Program-made: the position numbers and the translations under genes
The notes under the pieces: generated by a model
What the model was told of the DNA's origin: nothing
Databases searched by the model: none
What the model saw: the letters and a program-made list of their open reading frames with translations, nothing else
Part shown: in pieces, positions 1 through 7,138 of the stretch
Layout of the letters: each line of letters starts with the position of its first letter
Numbering within the stretch: position 1 is the stretch's first letter
DNA from: a virus
IMG/VR virus record: IMGVR_UViG_3300046373_000181
Span: 1-61,822 of that record
Length of the DNA: 61,822 nt
Direction: 5' to 3' (one strand)

Positions 1-139
1 GTCTGCACTAATCCATTCAAGACCAAAGAAACTCTACTGGAGAAGGTAAAGGAAGTGGGAGCTACGCTACTCTCCGAACCGGTAGAAATGTTCGCAATCC
101 CCGCCCCGCCCGTCACCACCCCACCCGCACTGCCCGAGC
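1..139. repeat. terminal direct repeat (left copy)
   Basis: Bases 1-139 recur at 61684-61822 with two mismatches (G127/C61810 and G132/T61815). The open frame entering at base 1 is the frame that leaves at the right end, so the repeat is the overlap of a circular or circularly permuted molecule. The two differences, both in the last 13 bases, could be read-end errors or real variation. One changes Ala to Pro and the other is silent. Confidence 0.9.
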
Positions 140-321
140 TGGCTTCCTACGCAAAAGCGCTGTCGGAGCTAAAAGCCCGCTACAGCTTTCTGGATAGCTT
201 CTACTACTGCGAACCCGATAAGCTCTGGTGCGCAGCCTACAAGGGAACGAATCCCCCTGAGCAGGACGAGTTCGACACGCTGATAGAAGCGGTGGACTAT
301 TTCGATTCAAAACTGTTTTAA
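1..321 (+). CDS. C-terminal part of a gene that spans the sequence ends
   Basis: This is the 3' part of a 202-residue protein whose ATG is at 61396. The frame stays open through the terminal repeat, so the start proposed by ORF finders at base 55 (GTG) is artificial. The middle is Pro-rich (AIPAPPVTTPP) and the C-terminus is acidic. No family recognised. It is followed 13 bp later by the next gene on the same strand and belongs to the long early operon. Confidence 0.75.
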   Translation, partial: VCTNPFKTKETLLEKVKEVGATLLSEPVEMFAIPAPPVTTPPALPELASYAKALSELKARYSFLDSFYYCEPDKLWCAAYKGTNPPEQDEFDTLIEAVDYFDSKLF

Positions 322-334
322 CTCACTACTTCCG

Positions 335-592
335 ATGAACTATCTTCACAAATACCCCACCCACGTATCCCCCCGTCGGCCGGAGCTAAGTAAAACGCAC
401 CTGACCAACAACCCGCGTCTGAACGAGATCATCATTGATCACCTCGTCTTTGGCACGCGCTGGGAAGCGTTTCGGCGCGATGTGGTGCGCAAGTTTCGCA
501 AGAAGTGCCTGGAAGTGCTGGAAATGCTCATGGCGGCATTCATTGCCTCCTGCATGGCCCTGTTCATTCTCGCCTTCTGGATATGGGCCTGA
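335..592 (+). CDS. small predicted membrane protein
   Basis: An 85-residue protein with a basic N-terminal two thirds (several Arg/Lys around RRDVVRKFRKK) and one hydrophobic segment at the C-terminus, about residues 64-85. This predicts a single-pass inner-membrane protein with a cytoplasmic basic domain. The stop overlaps the start of the next small gene by 10 bases. Function unknown. Confidence 0.6.
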   Translation: MNYLHKYPTHVSPRRPELSKTHLTNNPRLNEIIIDHLVFGTRWEAFRRDVVRKFRKKCLEVLEMLMAAFIASCMALFILAFWIWA

Positions 593-687
593 GCGACCGA
601 GCCGAAGCCCGAAAGGGACTTCTGATCTATCTGGTGAGTGCCGTAGCGTTTGCGGGAATCACCCTGTTTTTTCTTAACGTATACTAA
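583..687 (+). CDS. 34-residue membrane peptide
   Basis: A short frame beginning ATG at 583 inside the end of the previous gene and ending at 687. It has a charged N-terminus (DRAEARK) followed by a hydrophobic helix of about 20 residues. The 10-base overlap with the upstream gene suggests translational coupling. The longer in-frame version starting at 505 would overlap the upstream gene extensively and is less likely. Function unknown. Confidence 0.45.
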   Translation: MGLSDRAEARKGLLIYLVSAVAFAGITLFFLNVY

Positions 688-695
688 CTACCGTC

Positions 696-944
696 ATGAA
701 CTATCAACTATTCTGCCATATCCTGAACGACAGTCTGATTTTCGAGCCAACACCACTGGTCACCCCGGACGTATGGGAGGAGTGGCAACAGGAATTCTAC
801 ACCGATTTTAAGGAGCATAGTGTTAGTCGCGACGCATCACTATCCGATAAGGAGAAAGTCACCCAGTGGGTGCGGGACGCCTTTTCGGAATACAGTTTTG
901 ATACCCATAATTTTCAGCTAAAGCCAGAATTTATACAGCCATGA
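696..944 (+). CDS. hypothetical protein, 82 aa
   Basis: An acidic protein of 82 residues with no recognised domain. It begins 8 bp after the previous stop and its stop overlaps the ATG of the methyltransferase by 4 bases (ATGA), so it is probably co-translated with it. Confidence 0.6.
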   Translation: MNYQLFCHILNDSLIFEPTPLVTPDVWEEWQQEFYTDFKEHSVSRDASLSDKEKVTQWVRDAFSEYSFDTHNFQLKPEFIQP

Positions 945-1699
945 AAGTAATGGATCTATTTGCAGGAATCGGCGGCTTTTCCGTGGCCGCTCACGCAATG
1001 GGATGGGAAACCGTCGTGATGGTTGAATGGGACAAAAAACGCCGACTATGGCTACAAAAAATCTATCCTCAGACCTTTATACATGGAGATATTGACACCT
1101 TCGATAATAGCCCCTACCGCAACTCAATTGACCTTATTTGCGGTGGTGAGCCCTGTCAGGGAAATAGTATTGCCGGAAACCGTAAAGGAGTATCCGACCC
1201 CCGTTTCAAGTGGCCGGCTTATTTACGGCAGGTTGATGAGGTCGCCCCGCTTTGGGTCGTTAACGAAAATGTTACCGGTTCAATTTCTAACGGAATACTG
1301 GACCGAAAGATCAGTGATCTGGAAGCAATCGGTTACGCCTGCTGGCCGCCCCTTGTTATCCCTGCACGTGCAGCCGGATGCCATCACGAACGGGAGCGGG
1401 TATATCTCGTTGCCTACTCCCTGCGCACAGGACGGCGGCAACTCAACACTTCCGCCCTCCCAGCTGAGCAAACGAAAGGGAATGTATGGAACGGTGCCCA
1501 GCGCCCTGCTCCACTTGGGCCAGTTACCCGGTACGCCAATTCATCCGAGATTTTACGAGCGGCTGATGGGCTTTCCAGTGGGATACCTGCCTCTGACAGA
1601 AACAAGGCCATTGAGTCCTACGGAAATGCCGTAGTACCCCAGATTCCCTACAAGATTTTTCAAGCTATCCAGCACACCGAAAACACCACCACACCATGA
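941..1699 (+). CDS. DNA (cytosine-5) methyltransferase 1
   Basis: Transfers a methyl group from S-adenosylmethionine to C5 of cytosine in DNA. The C5-methylase motifs are in order: motif I DLFAGIGGF (residues 5-13), motif IV with the catalytic Cys in EPCQ (C72), motif VI ENV (109-111), motif VIII RERV (about 151-154) and motif X GNAVVP (228-233). The target-recognition stretch between VIII and X is short. At 252 residues it is compact, like other phage orphan methylases. No nuclease partner is visible, so protection from host restriction or gene regulation are the likely roles. An unusual +1 frame runs through the gene (see 1023-1634). Confidence 0.93.
   Translation: MKVMDLFAGIGGFSVAAHAMGWETVVMVEWDKKRRLWLQKIYPQTFIHGDIDTFDNSPYRNSIDLICGGEPCQGNSIAGNRKGVSDPRFKWPAYLRQVDEVAPLWVVNENVTGSISNGILDRKISDLEAIGYACWPPLVIPARAAGCHHERERVYLVAYSLRTGRRQLNTSALPAEQTKGNVWNGAQRPAPLGPVTRYANSSEILRAADGLSSGIPASDRNKAIESYGNAVVPQIPYKIFQAIQHTENTTTP
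1023..1634 (+). CDS. overlapping +1-frame ORF inside methyltransferase 1
   Basis: A 203-codon open frame lies entirely inside the methylase gene, one base ahead of its frame. Its last third carries ordered words such as LPTPCAQDGG and ERLMGFPVG, which I recall from a family of phage proteins often annotated as methylases or hypothetical. The methylase frame of the same bases reads LVAYSLRTGRR and AADGLSSGI, also normal for C5 methylases. The +1 stop (TAG 1632-1634) falls inside the codons of motif X. It could be a frameshifted C-terminus, a separate overprinted protein, or an untranslated relic. Expression is not shown. Confidence 0.4.
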   Translation: MNGTKNADYGYKKSILRPLYMEILTPSIIAPTATQLTLFAVVSPVREIVLPETVKEYPTPVSSGRLIYGRLMRSPRFGSLTKMLPVQFLTEYWTERSVIWKQSVTPAGRPLLSLHVQPDAITNGSGYISLPTPCAQDGGNSTLPPSQLSKRKGMYGTVPSALLHLGQLPGTPIHPRFYERLMGFPVGYLPLTETRPLSPTEMP

Positions 1700-1863
1700 C
1701 CACCTACGATACCACCCGCCCCCGTCGCCACCTGATCAACACGCTGCGGGCCCTTGTGCTGATCGCCTTCGTCTGGCTCTGGCACAGCAAATGGAAAGAG
1801 CGCTCCCCGCGTCTGGCCGTGCAGGCGGAGGTGGTGTGCAGTAGTCGAGCGATACCGAAATGA
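1696..1863 (+). CDS. 55-residue membrane protein
   Basis: The ATG at 1696 overlaps the methylase stop (ATGA), a coupled arrangement. The protein has a basic start, a hydrophobic helix of about 17 residues (from LINTLRALVL) and a basic tail, so a single-pass membrane protein is predicted. No homologue recognised. Confidence 0.5.
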   Translation: MTTYDTTRPRRHLINTLRALVLIAFVWLWHSKWKERSPRLAVQAEVVCSSRAIPK

Positions 1864-1887
1864 TTTACAATCATAAATAATCTATCA

Positions 1888-2697
1888 ATGGAATTAGACC
1901 TGTTTCCAGAACACAAAGATTACTCCGGGCAAAAGGTATTGCTAGGCCTTTCGGGTGGTATTAATTCCATGGCTGTACTGTGCTGGCTAGCAGAGGGGCC
2001 AAAAGAGTTCTATCCGGCTGAACTACATCTTTACTACACGCACCTTGTTGAGCACTCACCGGACACATTTCAGTTTGTGGCAGATGGGGTAAGGTGGGCT
2101 CGGAAAGCCTTTCCCTGTGTAATCTTTAGGATGTCAAGGGGTTCAGCTATTGAGTTGTTTAGGCAACAAAAGATGATCCCCCACCCAACTAAGCCACTAT
2201 GCTCAATCCGGCTGAAGATTGAACCCGTAGAACGTTACATGGTCGAAAATGGCATAACAGTAAACTTGGTGGGCTACGTAAAGAAAGAAGCCGTTCGGCG
2301 GGCAAGCAGAATGGCAATGCGAACCAAATCTGAATTAAACAATGTGATTTCAAAGGGAATAAGCGTTTCCTTTCCTATCTCGAAATACTCTGATAATTGG
2401 TGCTTTACTATAGTCGATAAGCACATCGGTTGGCATCCGGTGATTTACGATATAAGGGAACGTGGCAAAAAAGTGTTTACGCACAATAACTGTCTGCCTT
2501 GTATGCATATGGAAGAACCTGACCTAAAGGCGACAGCTAAACACTACCCTAAATACATGAAAAAAGCGCTAGACCTTTCGGGTGAGCTGAAGCGGCATTG
2601 GGGACGTGATGCCGATTCTTTTTACACAACATTTGGAAGGGAGGACTATGAAAAGGAATATAAGCCACAGCCCTGTGAAGTTTGTGCATTTGATTGA
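1888..2697 (+). CDS. PAPS reductase-like / PP-loop ATPase family protein
   Basis: Residues 22-27 form the PP-loop SGGINS of the adenine-nucleotide alpha-hydrolase superfamily (PAPS reductases, DndC, tRNA-thiolating enzymes). Two CxxC pairs (C202/C205 and C263/C266) may bind a metal or Fe-S cluster. It is 269 residues long. Members of this superfamily adenylate or reduce sulfur-containing substrates, but the substrate here cannot be read from sequence. It sits between two cytosine methyltransferases on the same strand, which suggests nucleic-acid or nucleotide modification (inference). dndBDE-type partners are absent. Confidence 0.8.
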   Translation: MELDLFPEHKDYSGQKVLLGLSGGINSMAVLCWLAEGPKEFYPAELHLYYTHLVEHSPDTFQFVADGVRWARKAFPCVIFRMSRGSAIELFRQQKMIPHPTKPLCSIRLKIEPVERYMVENGITVNLVGYVKKEAVRRASRMAMRTKSELNNVISKGISVSFPISKYSDNWCFTIVDKHIGWHPVIYDIRERGKKVFTHNNCLPCMHMEEPDLKATAKHYPKYMKKALDLSGELKRHWGRDADSFYTTFGREDYEKEYKPQPCEVCAFD

Positions 2698-2706
2698 CCC
2701 CGCATA

Positions 2707-2838
2707 ATGGCCAAACGCATTGAGAAGCCCGCCACGCTGCGGGTGGTGCAGGGGATTCTGCCCAATACGGGTATGCCCATGAAAATCACCATCTACGTCA
2801 ACGGGGCGATACGGATCGAACGGCAGGGAAGGATATAA
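2707..2838 (+). CDS. 43-residue hypothetical protein
   Basis: A short basic protein beginning ATG at 2707, nine bases after the previous stop and 24 bases before the second methyltransferase. The C-terminal half (from MKITIYVNG) looks like a small beta hairpin. Kept because of tight operon spacing. No function can be assigned. Confidence 0.4.
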   Translation: MAKRIEKPATLRVVQGILPNTGMPMKITIYVNGAIRIERQGRI

Positions 2839-2862
2839 CGTGTATTTATTAACCAAAGCAAA

Positions 2863-3609
2863 ATGAGCGAATTAACGATGGGTTCTCTCTTCGCCGGAAC
2901 GGGGGGATTCGAGTTGGCAGCCGAACGAAACGGCATCAAACCCCTTTGGAATTGTGAGATAGACGAACTGAAGCGACAGAAATTAAAAAAGAACTTTCCT
3001 GATGTACAACAATACGCCGACATCCGAGATTTGCACTACCCCCAACATGTTGATATCCTCACCGGGGGATTCCCCTGTCAGGACATTAGTTCAGCCGCCG
3101 GTCACCGAGCCACAGGAATTAACGGCCAAAGGTCGGGGCTATGGAAGCACTACGCCCGTTTACTGGGGGAAGTTAGACCTTCAGTCATCGTCTTTGAAAA
3201 CAGCCCAAGAATCGTTGTTTCCGGACTCGAGCAAGTCTTATGCGATCTTGCCCGACACGGGTATGATGCTGAATGGCGCCCTTTTTATGCTGCCCAATTC
3301 GGATACAATCACTATCGAAAACGAACATACGGCGTTGCCTTCGCCCGGAGCTCAGGATGGGAGAGTTGTCTTAAAAAAGGTGGAATCCTTGAAAAAGTAT
3401 TATCAGGCAAAAATCTCCCACCAAAATCACCTCCTGAAGCAGTGCCAACTAAACGGTATGACCGCCATTCAGACTATGAATCTGTACGAATGGATGATGG
3501 GTTTTCCAAAGAACTGGACAAGTTTAGAATCCACGATTGTGGAAACGCTGTAGTTGTCGACATTCCACAAGCCATCTTTTATCAACTCAAACTTCACTGG
3601 CCAATCTAG
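2863..3609 (+). CDS. DNA (cytosine-5) methyltransferase 2
   Basis: A 248-residue C5 cytosine methylase, a distant paralogue of the one at 941. Motif I reads GSLFAGTGGF (7-16), the catalytic Cys is C72 in GGFPCQ, motif VI is ENS (112-114) instead of ENV, motif VIII is YRKRTYGVA (about 151-159), and motif X is GNAVV followed by VDI where PQI is usual (from 227). The ENS and VDI departures are worth noting but do not remove the catalytic Cys or Glu. Like its paralogue it carries a long +1 overlapping frame. Confidence 0.9.
   Translation: MSELTMGSLFAGTGGFELAAERNGIKPLWNCEIDELKRQKLKKNFPDVQQYADIRDLHYPQHVDILTGGFPCQDISSAAGHRATGINGQRSGLWKHYARLLGEVRPSVIVFENSPRIVVSGLEQVLCDLARHGYDAEWRPFYAAQFGYNHYRKRTYGVAFARSSGWESCLKKGGILEKVLSGKNLPPKSPPEAVPTKRYDRHSDYESVRMDDGFSKELDKFRIHDCGNAVVVDIPQAIFYQLKLHWPI
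3002..3553 (+). CDS. overlapping +1-frame ORF inside methyltransferase 2
   Basis: A 183-codon frame, one base ahead of the methylase frame, the same relation as at 1023-1634. It contains, in order, SSLKTAQESLF, PDTGMMLNGALF, ALPSPGAQDG and EWMMGFPKNWTSLE. I recall this order of words (S.W.TSQ.SL, P.SGMM.NG, LPTP.A.D, EW.MGFP..WT) from many phage entries. The +1 stop (TAG 3551-3553) falls in the same motif X codons as in the paralogue. Whether it is translated is unknown. Confidence 0.4.
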   Translation: MYNNTPTSEICTTPNMLISSPGDSPVRTLVQPPVTEPQELTAKGRGYGSTTPVYWGKLDLQSSSLKTAQESLFPDSSKSYAILPDTGMMLNGALFMLPNSDTITIENEHTALPSPGAQDGRVVLKKVESLKKYYQAKISHQNHLLKQCQLNGMTAIQTMNLYEWMMGFPKNWTSLESTIVETL

Positions 3610-3624
3610 CCAACAATCAACCCC

Positions 3625-4140
3625 ATGCATGCAATCCTCTACGACGGGCCAAAACCCGCTGCTGTCACCTTTGCTGACCACAAATTACCCGCATTGCAAA
3701 AGAAATACGGCAATTTGCTCCACGTACTCAGTGGCGATTTGCCCCAGCAGCCCGCGGCCGTAGGTATTTCCAAGCCCACGCTGGGTAAACTCGAAGGGCT
3801 TGGTCCCGTGCCGGGCACAAAACCTCCGAGGGATAAAAAGCCGCCAAGGGAAAAGAAGGAGAAGCCGCCCAAAGTGCTGAAAGGAAAACCCCCGGTGCAT
3901 CCCCTGAAAGGCATCACCCCCGCCAACGCCAAAGCGGTCGTCAACATCACCACCGGGGAATATTACCCAAGTGAATTAGTGGCCGCCAAGGCGTTCGGGG
4001 TGCATCTGTCGACGGTGGGCAAGTAAATTGATCGCTTCAAGGATACGGGTAAGCCCATTATGTTCAGTGGGCAGTCCATCCGCCTGGCTACCGTGAAAGA
4101 GCAACTAGCCGGTAAGTACATTCCCCTTAGAGAGCAGTAA
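3625..4140 (+). pseudogene. HTH (NUMOD-like) protein interrupted by an in-frame TAA
   Basis: The frame from ATG 3625 ends at TAA 4024-4026, but the same frame stays open for 37 further codons to a second stop at 4138-4140. The sequence across the first stop reads as one domain: NITTGEYYPSELVAAKAFGV, LSTVGK, stop, IDRFKDTGKPI. This resembles the NUMOD1-type helix-turn-helix repeat found next to homing nucleases. Upstream is a Lys/Pro-rich linker (about residues 63-92, PPRDKKPPREKK). It is either a nonsense mutant or a shortened 133-residue product. Confidence 0.6.
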
Positions 4141-4152
4141 ACAATAGCAATC

Positions 4153-4341
4153 ATGGCACAGAAACGATTAAAAATAAACCTCGAACTGCATCAGGTCGGG
4201 GAGGGGCGCACCTTTCTAAACTACTGGAACGCGCGTAACGGGGATGATGTAGCCTGCGAAGTGGTTGACGGTAGGTTGATTCACGAAGGCACCGAAATTA
4301 CCCTGGCTGAATTTATTGATAAAGTCGTCTCCAAGTTCTAG
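4153..4341 (+). CDS. hypothetical protein, 62 aa
   Basis: A small mixed-charge protein with no recognised domain. It is followed 14 bp later by another small gene on the same strand, within the early operon. Confidence 0.55.
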   Translation: MAQKRLKINLELHQVGEGRTFLNYWNARNGDDVACEVVDGRLIHEGTEITLAEFIDKVVSKF

Positions 4342-4355
4342 TCCAATGCTCAACC

Positions 4356-4556
4356 ATGAAAACGCGCATTCAGAAACGATTCTATGCATTGGTAAATGCC
4401 AGCGGCGAAATGTGGGACAATCGACTTGGTGAGAGCCGTTCGGAAATCTACACCGAGTACGGCAGTAAACAGGCGGCTATTGAAGACAAGTGGACCGCTA
4501 AAGAGGTAACAATATATTATACGCTCATAAATACCCCACAATCAACGAACTCATGA
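4356..4556 (+). CDS. hypothetical protein, 66 aa
   Basis: A basic small protein. Its stop overlaps the ATG of the next gene (ATGA at 4553), which supports both starts. No family recognised. Confidence 0.55.
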   Translation: MKTRIQKRFYALVNASGEMWDNRLGESRSEIYTEYGSKQAAIEDKWTAKEVTIYYTLINTPQSTNS

Positions 4557-4828
4557 ATGATGAACAATCACTAGCTCGAAGTGCAGAACGGCTTAAAATC
4601 GCCCTAAAAGAGCGTAAACTAAGCTACATCGGTGCGGAGTCTATAACGGGCATCTTCTCGCACATCCTGAGTCAGTATACCAAAGGGAAGCGGGCTGTAA
4701 CCGAACGCCACGCTGTCCTACTCACCACGGCGCTTGGTCACAGCCCCGAGTATTGGCTGGGGAAAGAGCAGAAACGGGTAGCGACCGGCGACATACACCC
4801 GCTCACGGGGGAAGTGAAGAGGTGGTAA
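4553..4828 (+). CDS. HigA/XRE-like helix-turn-helix protein
   Basis: A 91-residue protein. The C-terminal half contains TTALGHSPEYWLG, close to the ALGTSPEFWL signature of HigA/VapI-type antitoxin regulators, preceded by a segment that fits a helix-turn-helix. No toxin gene is evident beside it, so a solitary phage regulator is more likely than a toxin-antitoxin pair. Confidence 0.5.
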   Translation: MNDEQSLARSAERLKIALKERKLSYIGAESITGIFSHILSQYTKGKRAVTERHAVLLTTALGHSPEYWLGKEQKRVATGDIHPLTGEVKRW

Positions 4829-4850
4829 ATCACAATTAACAAACTAAACT

Positions 4851-5228
4851 ATGTTACACACAAGAGCATCCGCAGTTCGATCATTTTACAATAAAATGGA
4901 ATCGGCAATGAATCAGGGCTGGCAGTCTTTTGCCAAAAAGGAAGCGGAGAAAACAAAGCGTAGCAATGCAAGGATAATCCGGCTCTTAAGCGCCATAAAA
5001 GGCACTGAATTTACAATGCAGTTGCAGGCTTACCGAAAGCTGGTCAAATCAGAAACCTCAGCCATGCGCATTACACGAAAACCAACTGGCATTGCGGTTA
5101 CTGACAAACGGTTTGCCCTTATACCCAACGTTTGGCTTGAGCAGAGAGAGTGTGAGGATGGTAAGTATGCCTACGTTTGCATTCAGGTAAAGCCCAATCG
5201 CTGGGTGAGATTTGTCGTTTGGTTTTAA
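4851..5228 (+). CDS. hypothetical protein, 125 aa
   Basis: A basic protein (many Lys/Arg, e.g. KKEAEKTKRSNAR) with a C-terminal part rich in aromatic and beta-prone residues. The charge suggests nucleic-acid contact, but no domain is recognised. Confidence 0.55.
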   Translation: MLHTRASAVRSFYNKMESAMNQGWQSFAKKEAEKTKRSNARIIRLLSAIKGTEFTMQLQAYRKLVKSETSAMRITRKPTGIAVTDKRFALIPNVWLEQRECEDGKYAYVCIQVKPNRWVRFVVWF

Positions 5229-5270
5229 CCCCACCCGCTGCCGGGAACGGCGGCTTAGCCCGAAAACGAA

Positions 5271-5729
5271 ATGATGAACGACACGAAGGTTAGTGCCTAT
5301 CCCAAACTAAGACGTGAACCATACTGTGACAGAACAGAAATATCAATACAGGACTATACTATAGTCTTCCCGATTACTTTTATTCATTACGTAGAGCTAG
5401 AAGAGGGCTTTACTAGGGAGCTAGACTTATATTCAAGTGAAACTGATCTTGGTATTGAGGTGTCTCATACGCATTATATAACCTTTGGGGTGGCTTTTAG
5501 AAAAATCTGTCAGCTTACGCCAAAAATGGAAGCTTATATTTTGTATGAGTTAGGCGAGGTCTATTCTTTTTTGAAGGAAAATAAAAAGCATGAACTGATA
5601 CGCTTCATTTACTGTAAATTCGAGATGATCTCAAGCAGATTGCATATTACGTTCCGGGTTACATCAGGTGAGATGAATATACAGATATACGAGAAAATCC
5701 TTGATGTTTCATCTGATTTATACCTATAG
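5271..5729 (+). CDS. hypothetical protein, 152 aa, AT-rich
   Basis: Last gene of the rightward early operon, ending just before a bidirectional terminator. Base composition and codon use are visibly more AT-rich than the methylase genes upstream, suggesting separate acquisition. No domain recognised. The start could be either of the two consecutive ATGs. Confidence 0.6.
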   Translation: MMNDTKVSAYPKLRREPYCDRTEISIQDYTIVFPITFIHYVELEEGFTRELDLYSSETDLGIEVSHTHYITFGVAFRKICQLTPKMEAYILYELGEVYSFLKENKKHELIRFIYCKFEMISSRLHITFRVTSGEMNIQIYEKILDVSSDLYL

Positions 5730-5761
5730 ATTGGCTTAACGCAAGAAACTCGCGAACAACA

Positions 5762-5796
5762 AAAAAGCTGATGCCGTCTATGTGCATCAGCTTTTT
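5762..5796. terminator. bidirectional intrinsic terminator
   Basis: A perfect 13-bp stem (5762-5774 with 5784-5796) with a 9-base loop. A-runs and T-runs in the stem act as U-tracts for both strands. It separates the convergent early operon (+) and lysis-region genes (-). Confidence 0.88.
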
Positions 5797-5813
5797 GATC
5801 GTAAACCCTTAAC

Positions 5814-5975
5814 TTATTCAACTTGTAATAAGTCTGCATCAAACGGATTTATACCACCTGCGAATGTGGCGTTCTGGCTTTCAACCCATTCAATAAATCT
5901 GATAAATAATTCATCCATATCGGTATCTGTAGATACACTAACAATGCCGCTTAACTTAAACTCTTTGGTTTCCAT
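5814..5975 (-). CDS. 53-residue hypothetical protein
   Basis: Starts ATG at 5975, stops at 5814, immediately downstream of the endolysin gene. It has a beta-like N-terminus (ETKEFKLSGIVSVST) and an acidic helical middle (DMDELFIRFIEWVE). Placement between endolysin and terminator with good spacing supports a real gene. Function unknown. Confidence 0.6.
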   Translation of the reverse strand: METKEFKLSGIVSVSTDTDMDELFIRFIEWVESQNATFAGGINPFDADLLQVE

Positions 5976-5979
5976 ATGG

Positions 5980-6561
5980 CTATGTTTTATCTAAGCCAAC
6001 GCGACTTAGCCAGCTGTCAGCAAATATTTCCTGCGCTGGCGCTTTCTCCATAATCTCTAAATATCTTGCTCCTTGCATAATATTAAGCCATTTAAATAAT
6101 CGTTGTGGATTGGGATGATTGTTCAGTATGGAAAGTGTTGTTGGCCCCACAATGCCATCAATTAACACATCAGGATAAAGTTGCTGGTTTTTATTAGTGA
6201 CATTCAGTGCCCGTTGCAAAAACCTTGATGCGACCCCTACGCCCATGTTAATCGCGGTATCAAATAGCTCGTTGGCAATTGCCTGATTGACGACGTAATC
6301 AAGCTTATTGACATCCCAGTAGTTTGTCTTATATAGGCTTCTCACTAACCCCATTAGTTCAACATTGGCGAACATGACCTTATCATAGTTATCCCTCGGG
6401 GTGTACTTTTTGATTTGGTCAACAATAGCCCAACCTTTCCAATTGGGATTAAAGTTTCGAGCTACTCCACCAAAGGTTTCGCCTCCAGTGTCTTTGAAGT
6501 TATTTGCATAGCCTCCTTCATGGCCCATTGTAATGTCGTAAGCAATCTCAAATTTTGCCAT
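5980..6561 (-). CDS. endolysin, glycoside hydrolase family 108-type lysozyme
   Basis: Cleaves host peptidoglycan at the end of the lytic cycle. The N-terminus has the EGGY motif (E15 in GHEGGY, the family's catalytic Glu) followed by DTGGETFGGVAR, as in GH108 phage lysozymes such as N4 gp61. The C-terminal half (DGIVGPTTLSIL) fits the accompanying peptidoglycan-binding domain. Length of 193 residues is normal. There is no signal peptide, so it needs a holin to cross the membrane. Confidence 0.9.
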   Translation of the reverse strand: MAKFEIAYDITMGHEGGYANNFKDTGGETFGGVARNFNPNWKGWAIVDQIKKYTPRDNYDKVMFANVELMGLVRSLYKTNYWDVNKLDYVVNQAIANELFDTAINMGVGVASRFLQRALNVTNKNQQLYPDVLIDGIVGPTTLSILNNHPNPQRLFKWLNIMQGARYLEIMEKAPAQEIFADSWLSRVGLDKT

Positions 6562-6566
6562 AGTGC

Positions 6567-6758
6567 CTAATCTTGTGTATTGGAAAGATGCAAAACCCTG
6601 TCTAATTCAATTCTCATCACTTCTGCCATGCTCATGCCCGCTTCTTCGGCAAAGCATTTAAGGTGGCTTGCGGCTCGAACGTCGGTAGGCTCGAATGGTT
6701 GTTTACAAATCCGGCAACTGCCATACGGGGGTGGTGTAAGGGTGAGTTTTGGCTTCAT
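6567..6758 (-). CDS. small Cys-containing protein, 63 aa
   Basis: It has CRIC near the N-terminus and HLKC about 18 residues later, a possible zinc-binding knuckle. It lies 5 bp upstream of the endolysin in the same operon. Function unknown. Confidence 0.55.
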   Translation of the reverse strand: MKPKLTLTPPPYGSCRICKQPFEPTDVRAASHLKCFAEEAGMSMAEVMRIELDRVLHLSNTQD

Positions 6759-6763
6759 ATCGT

Positions 6764-6964
6764 CTAATCGATTATATCACACGCAATCAGGTACGTGTAC
6801 TTATGGGTAGAATCTTCCCTGCGAATGTTAATAGCGGTATTGGTCAGCCAGCGGTCGAACTCCTCAAGCCGTTTGTGTTTTGGCACGGTGACGATCTCCT
6901 GCCGTGGCACCTTGCCCGTGGCGGTCTCGAAGCAGGCGAAAAACATTACCTTCTGGGTTTCCAT
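6764..6964 (-). CDS. hypothetical protein, 66 aa
   Basis: A small basic protein, tightly packed between neighbours (5 bp to the next gene, 3 bp from the previous one). No family recognised. Confidence 0.5.
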   Translation of the reverse strand: METQKVMFFACFETATGKVPRQEIVTVPKHKRLEEFDRWLTNTAINIRREDSTHKYTYLIACDIID

Positions 6965-6967
6965 GGC

Positions 6968-7138
6968 TTATCCTCTAAGGCCTACATTATCTTTCCACAG
7001 CTTATCGGCCAACATTTCAATAAAGGCATCGCCCTTCTGTTTTAGGTTGGCAATAGCCTCTTCCCGCTTCATCCCTTGTAAATAAGGCGAGTTGGCAAGG
7101 CAGTACTCAATTGCTTCGTTTCGTCTTGCGTTAGTCAT
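6968..7138 (-). CDS. 56-residue helical protein
   Basis: ATG at 7138 overlaps the stop of the upstream gene (TGA 7137-7135). The sequence is mostly charged helix (RREEAIANLKQKGDAFIEML). Operon position is the main support. Function unknown. Confidence 0.5.
   Translation of the reverse strand: MTNARRNEAIEYCLANSPYLQGMKREEAIANLKQKGDAFIEMLADKLWKDNVGLRG

Noticed and set aside
505-687. Longer version of the 34-residue membrane peptide
   Set aside because: The extension overlaps the upstream gene for 88 bases and has an unnatural composition. The ATG at 583 gives a simple coupled overlap.
4553-4828. HigBA toxin-antitoxin system
   Set aside because: Only the HigA-like half is visible. Neighbouring small genes do not resemble RelE/HigB toxins.
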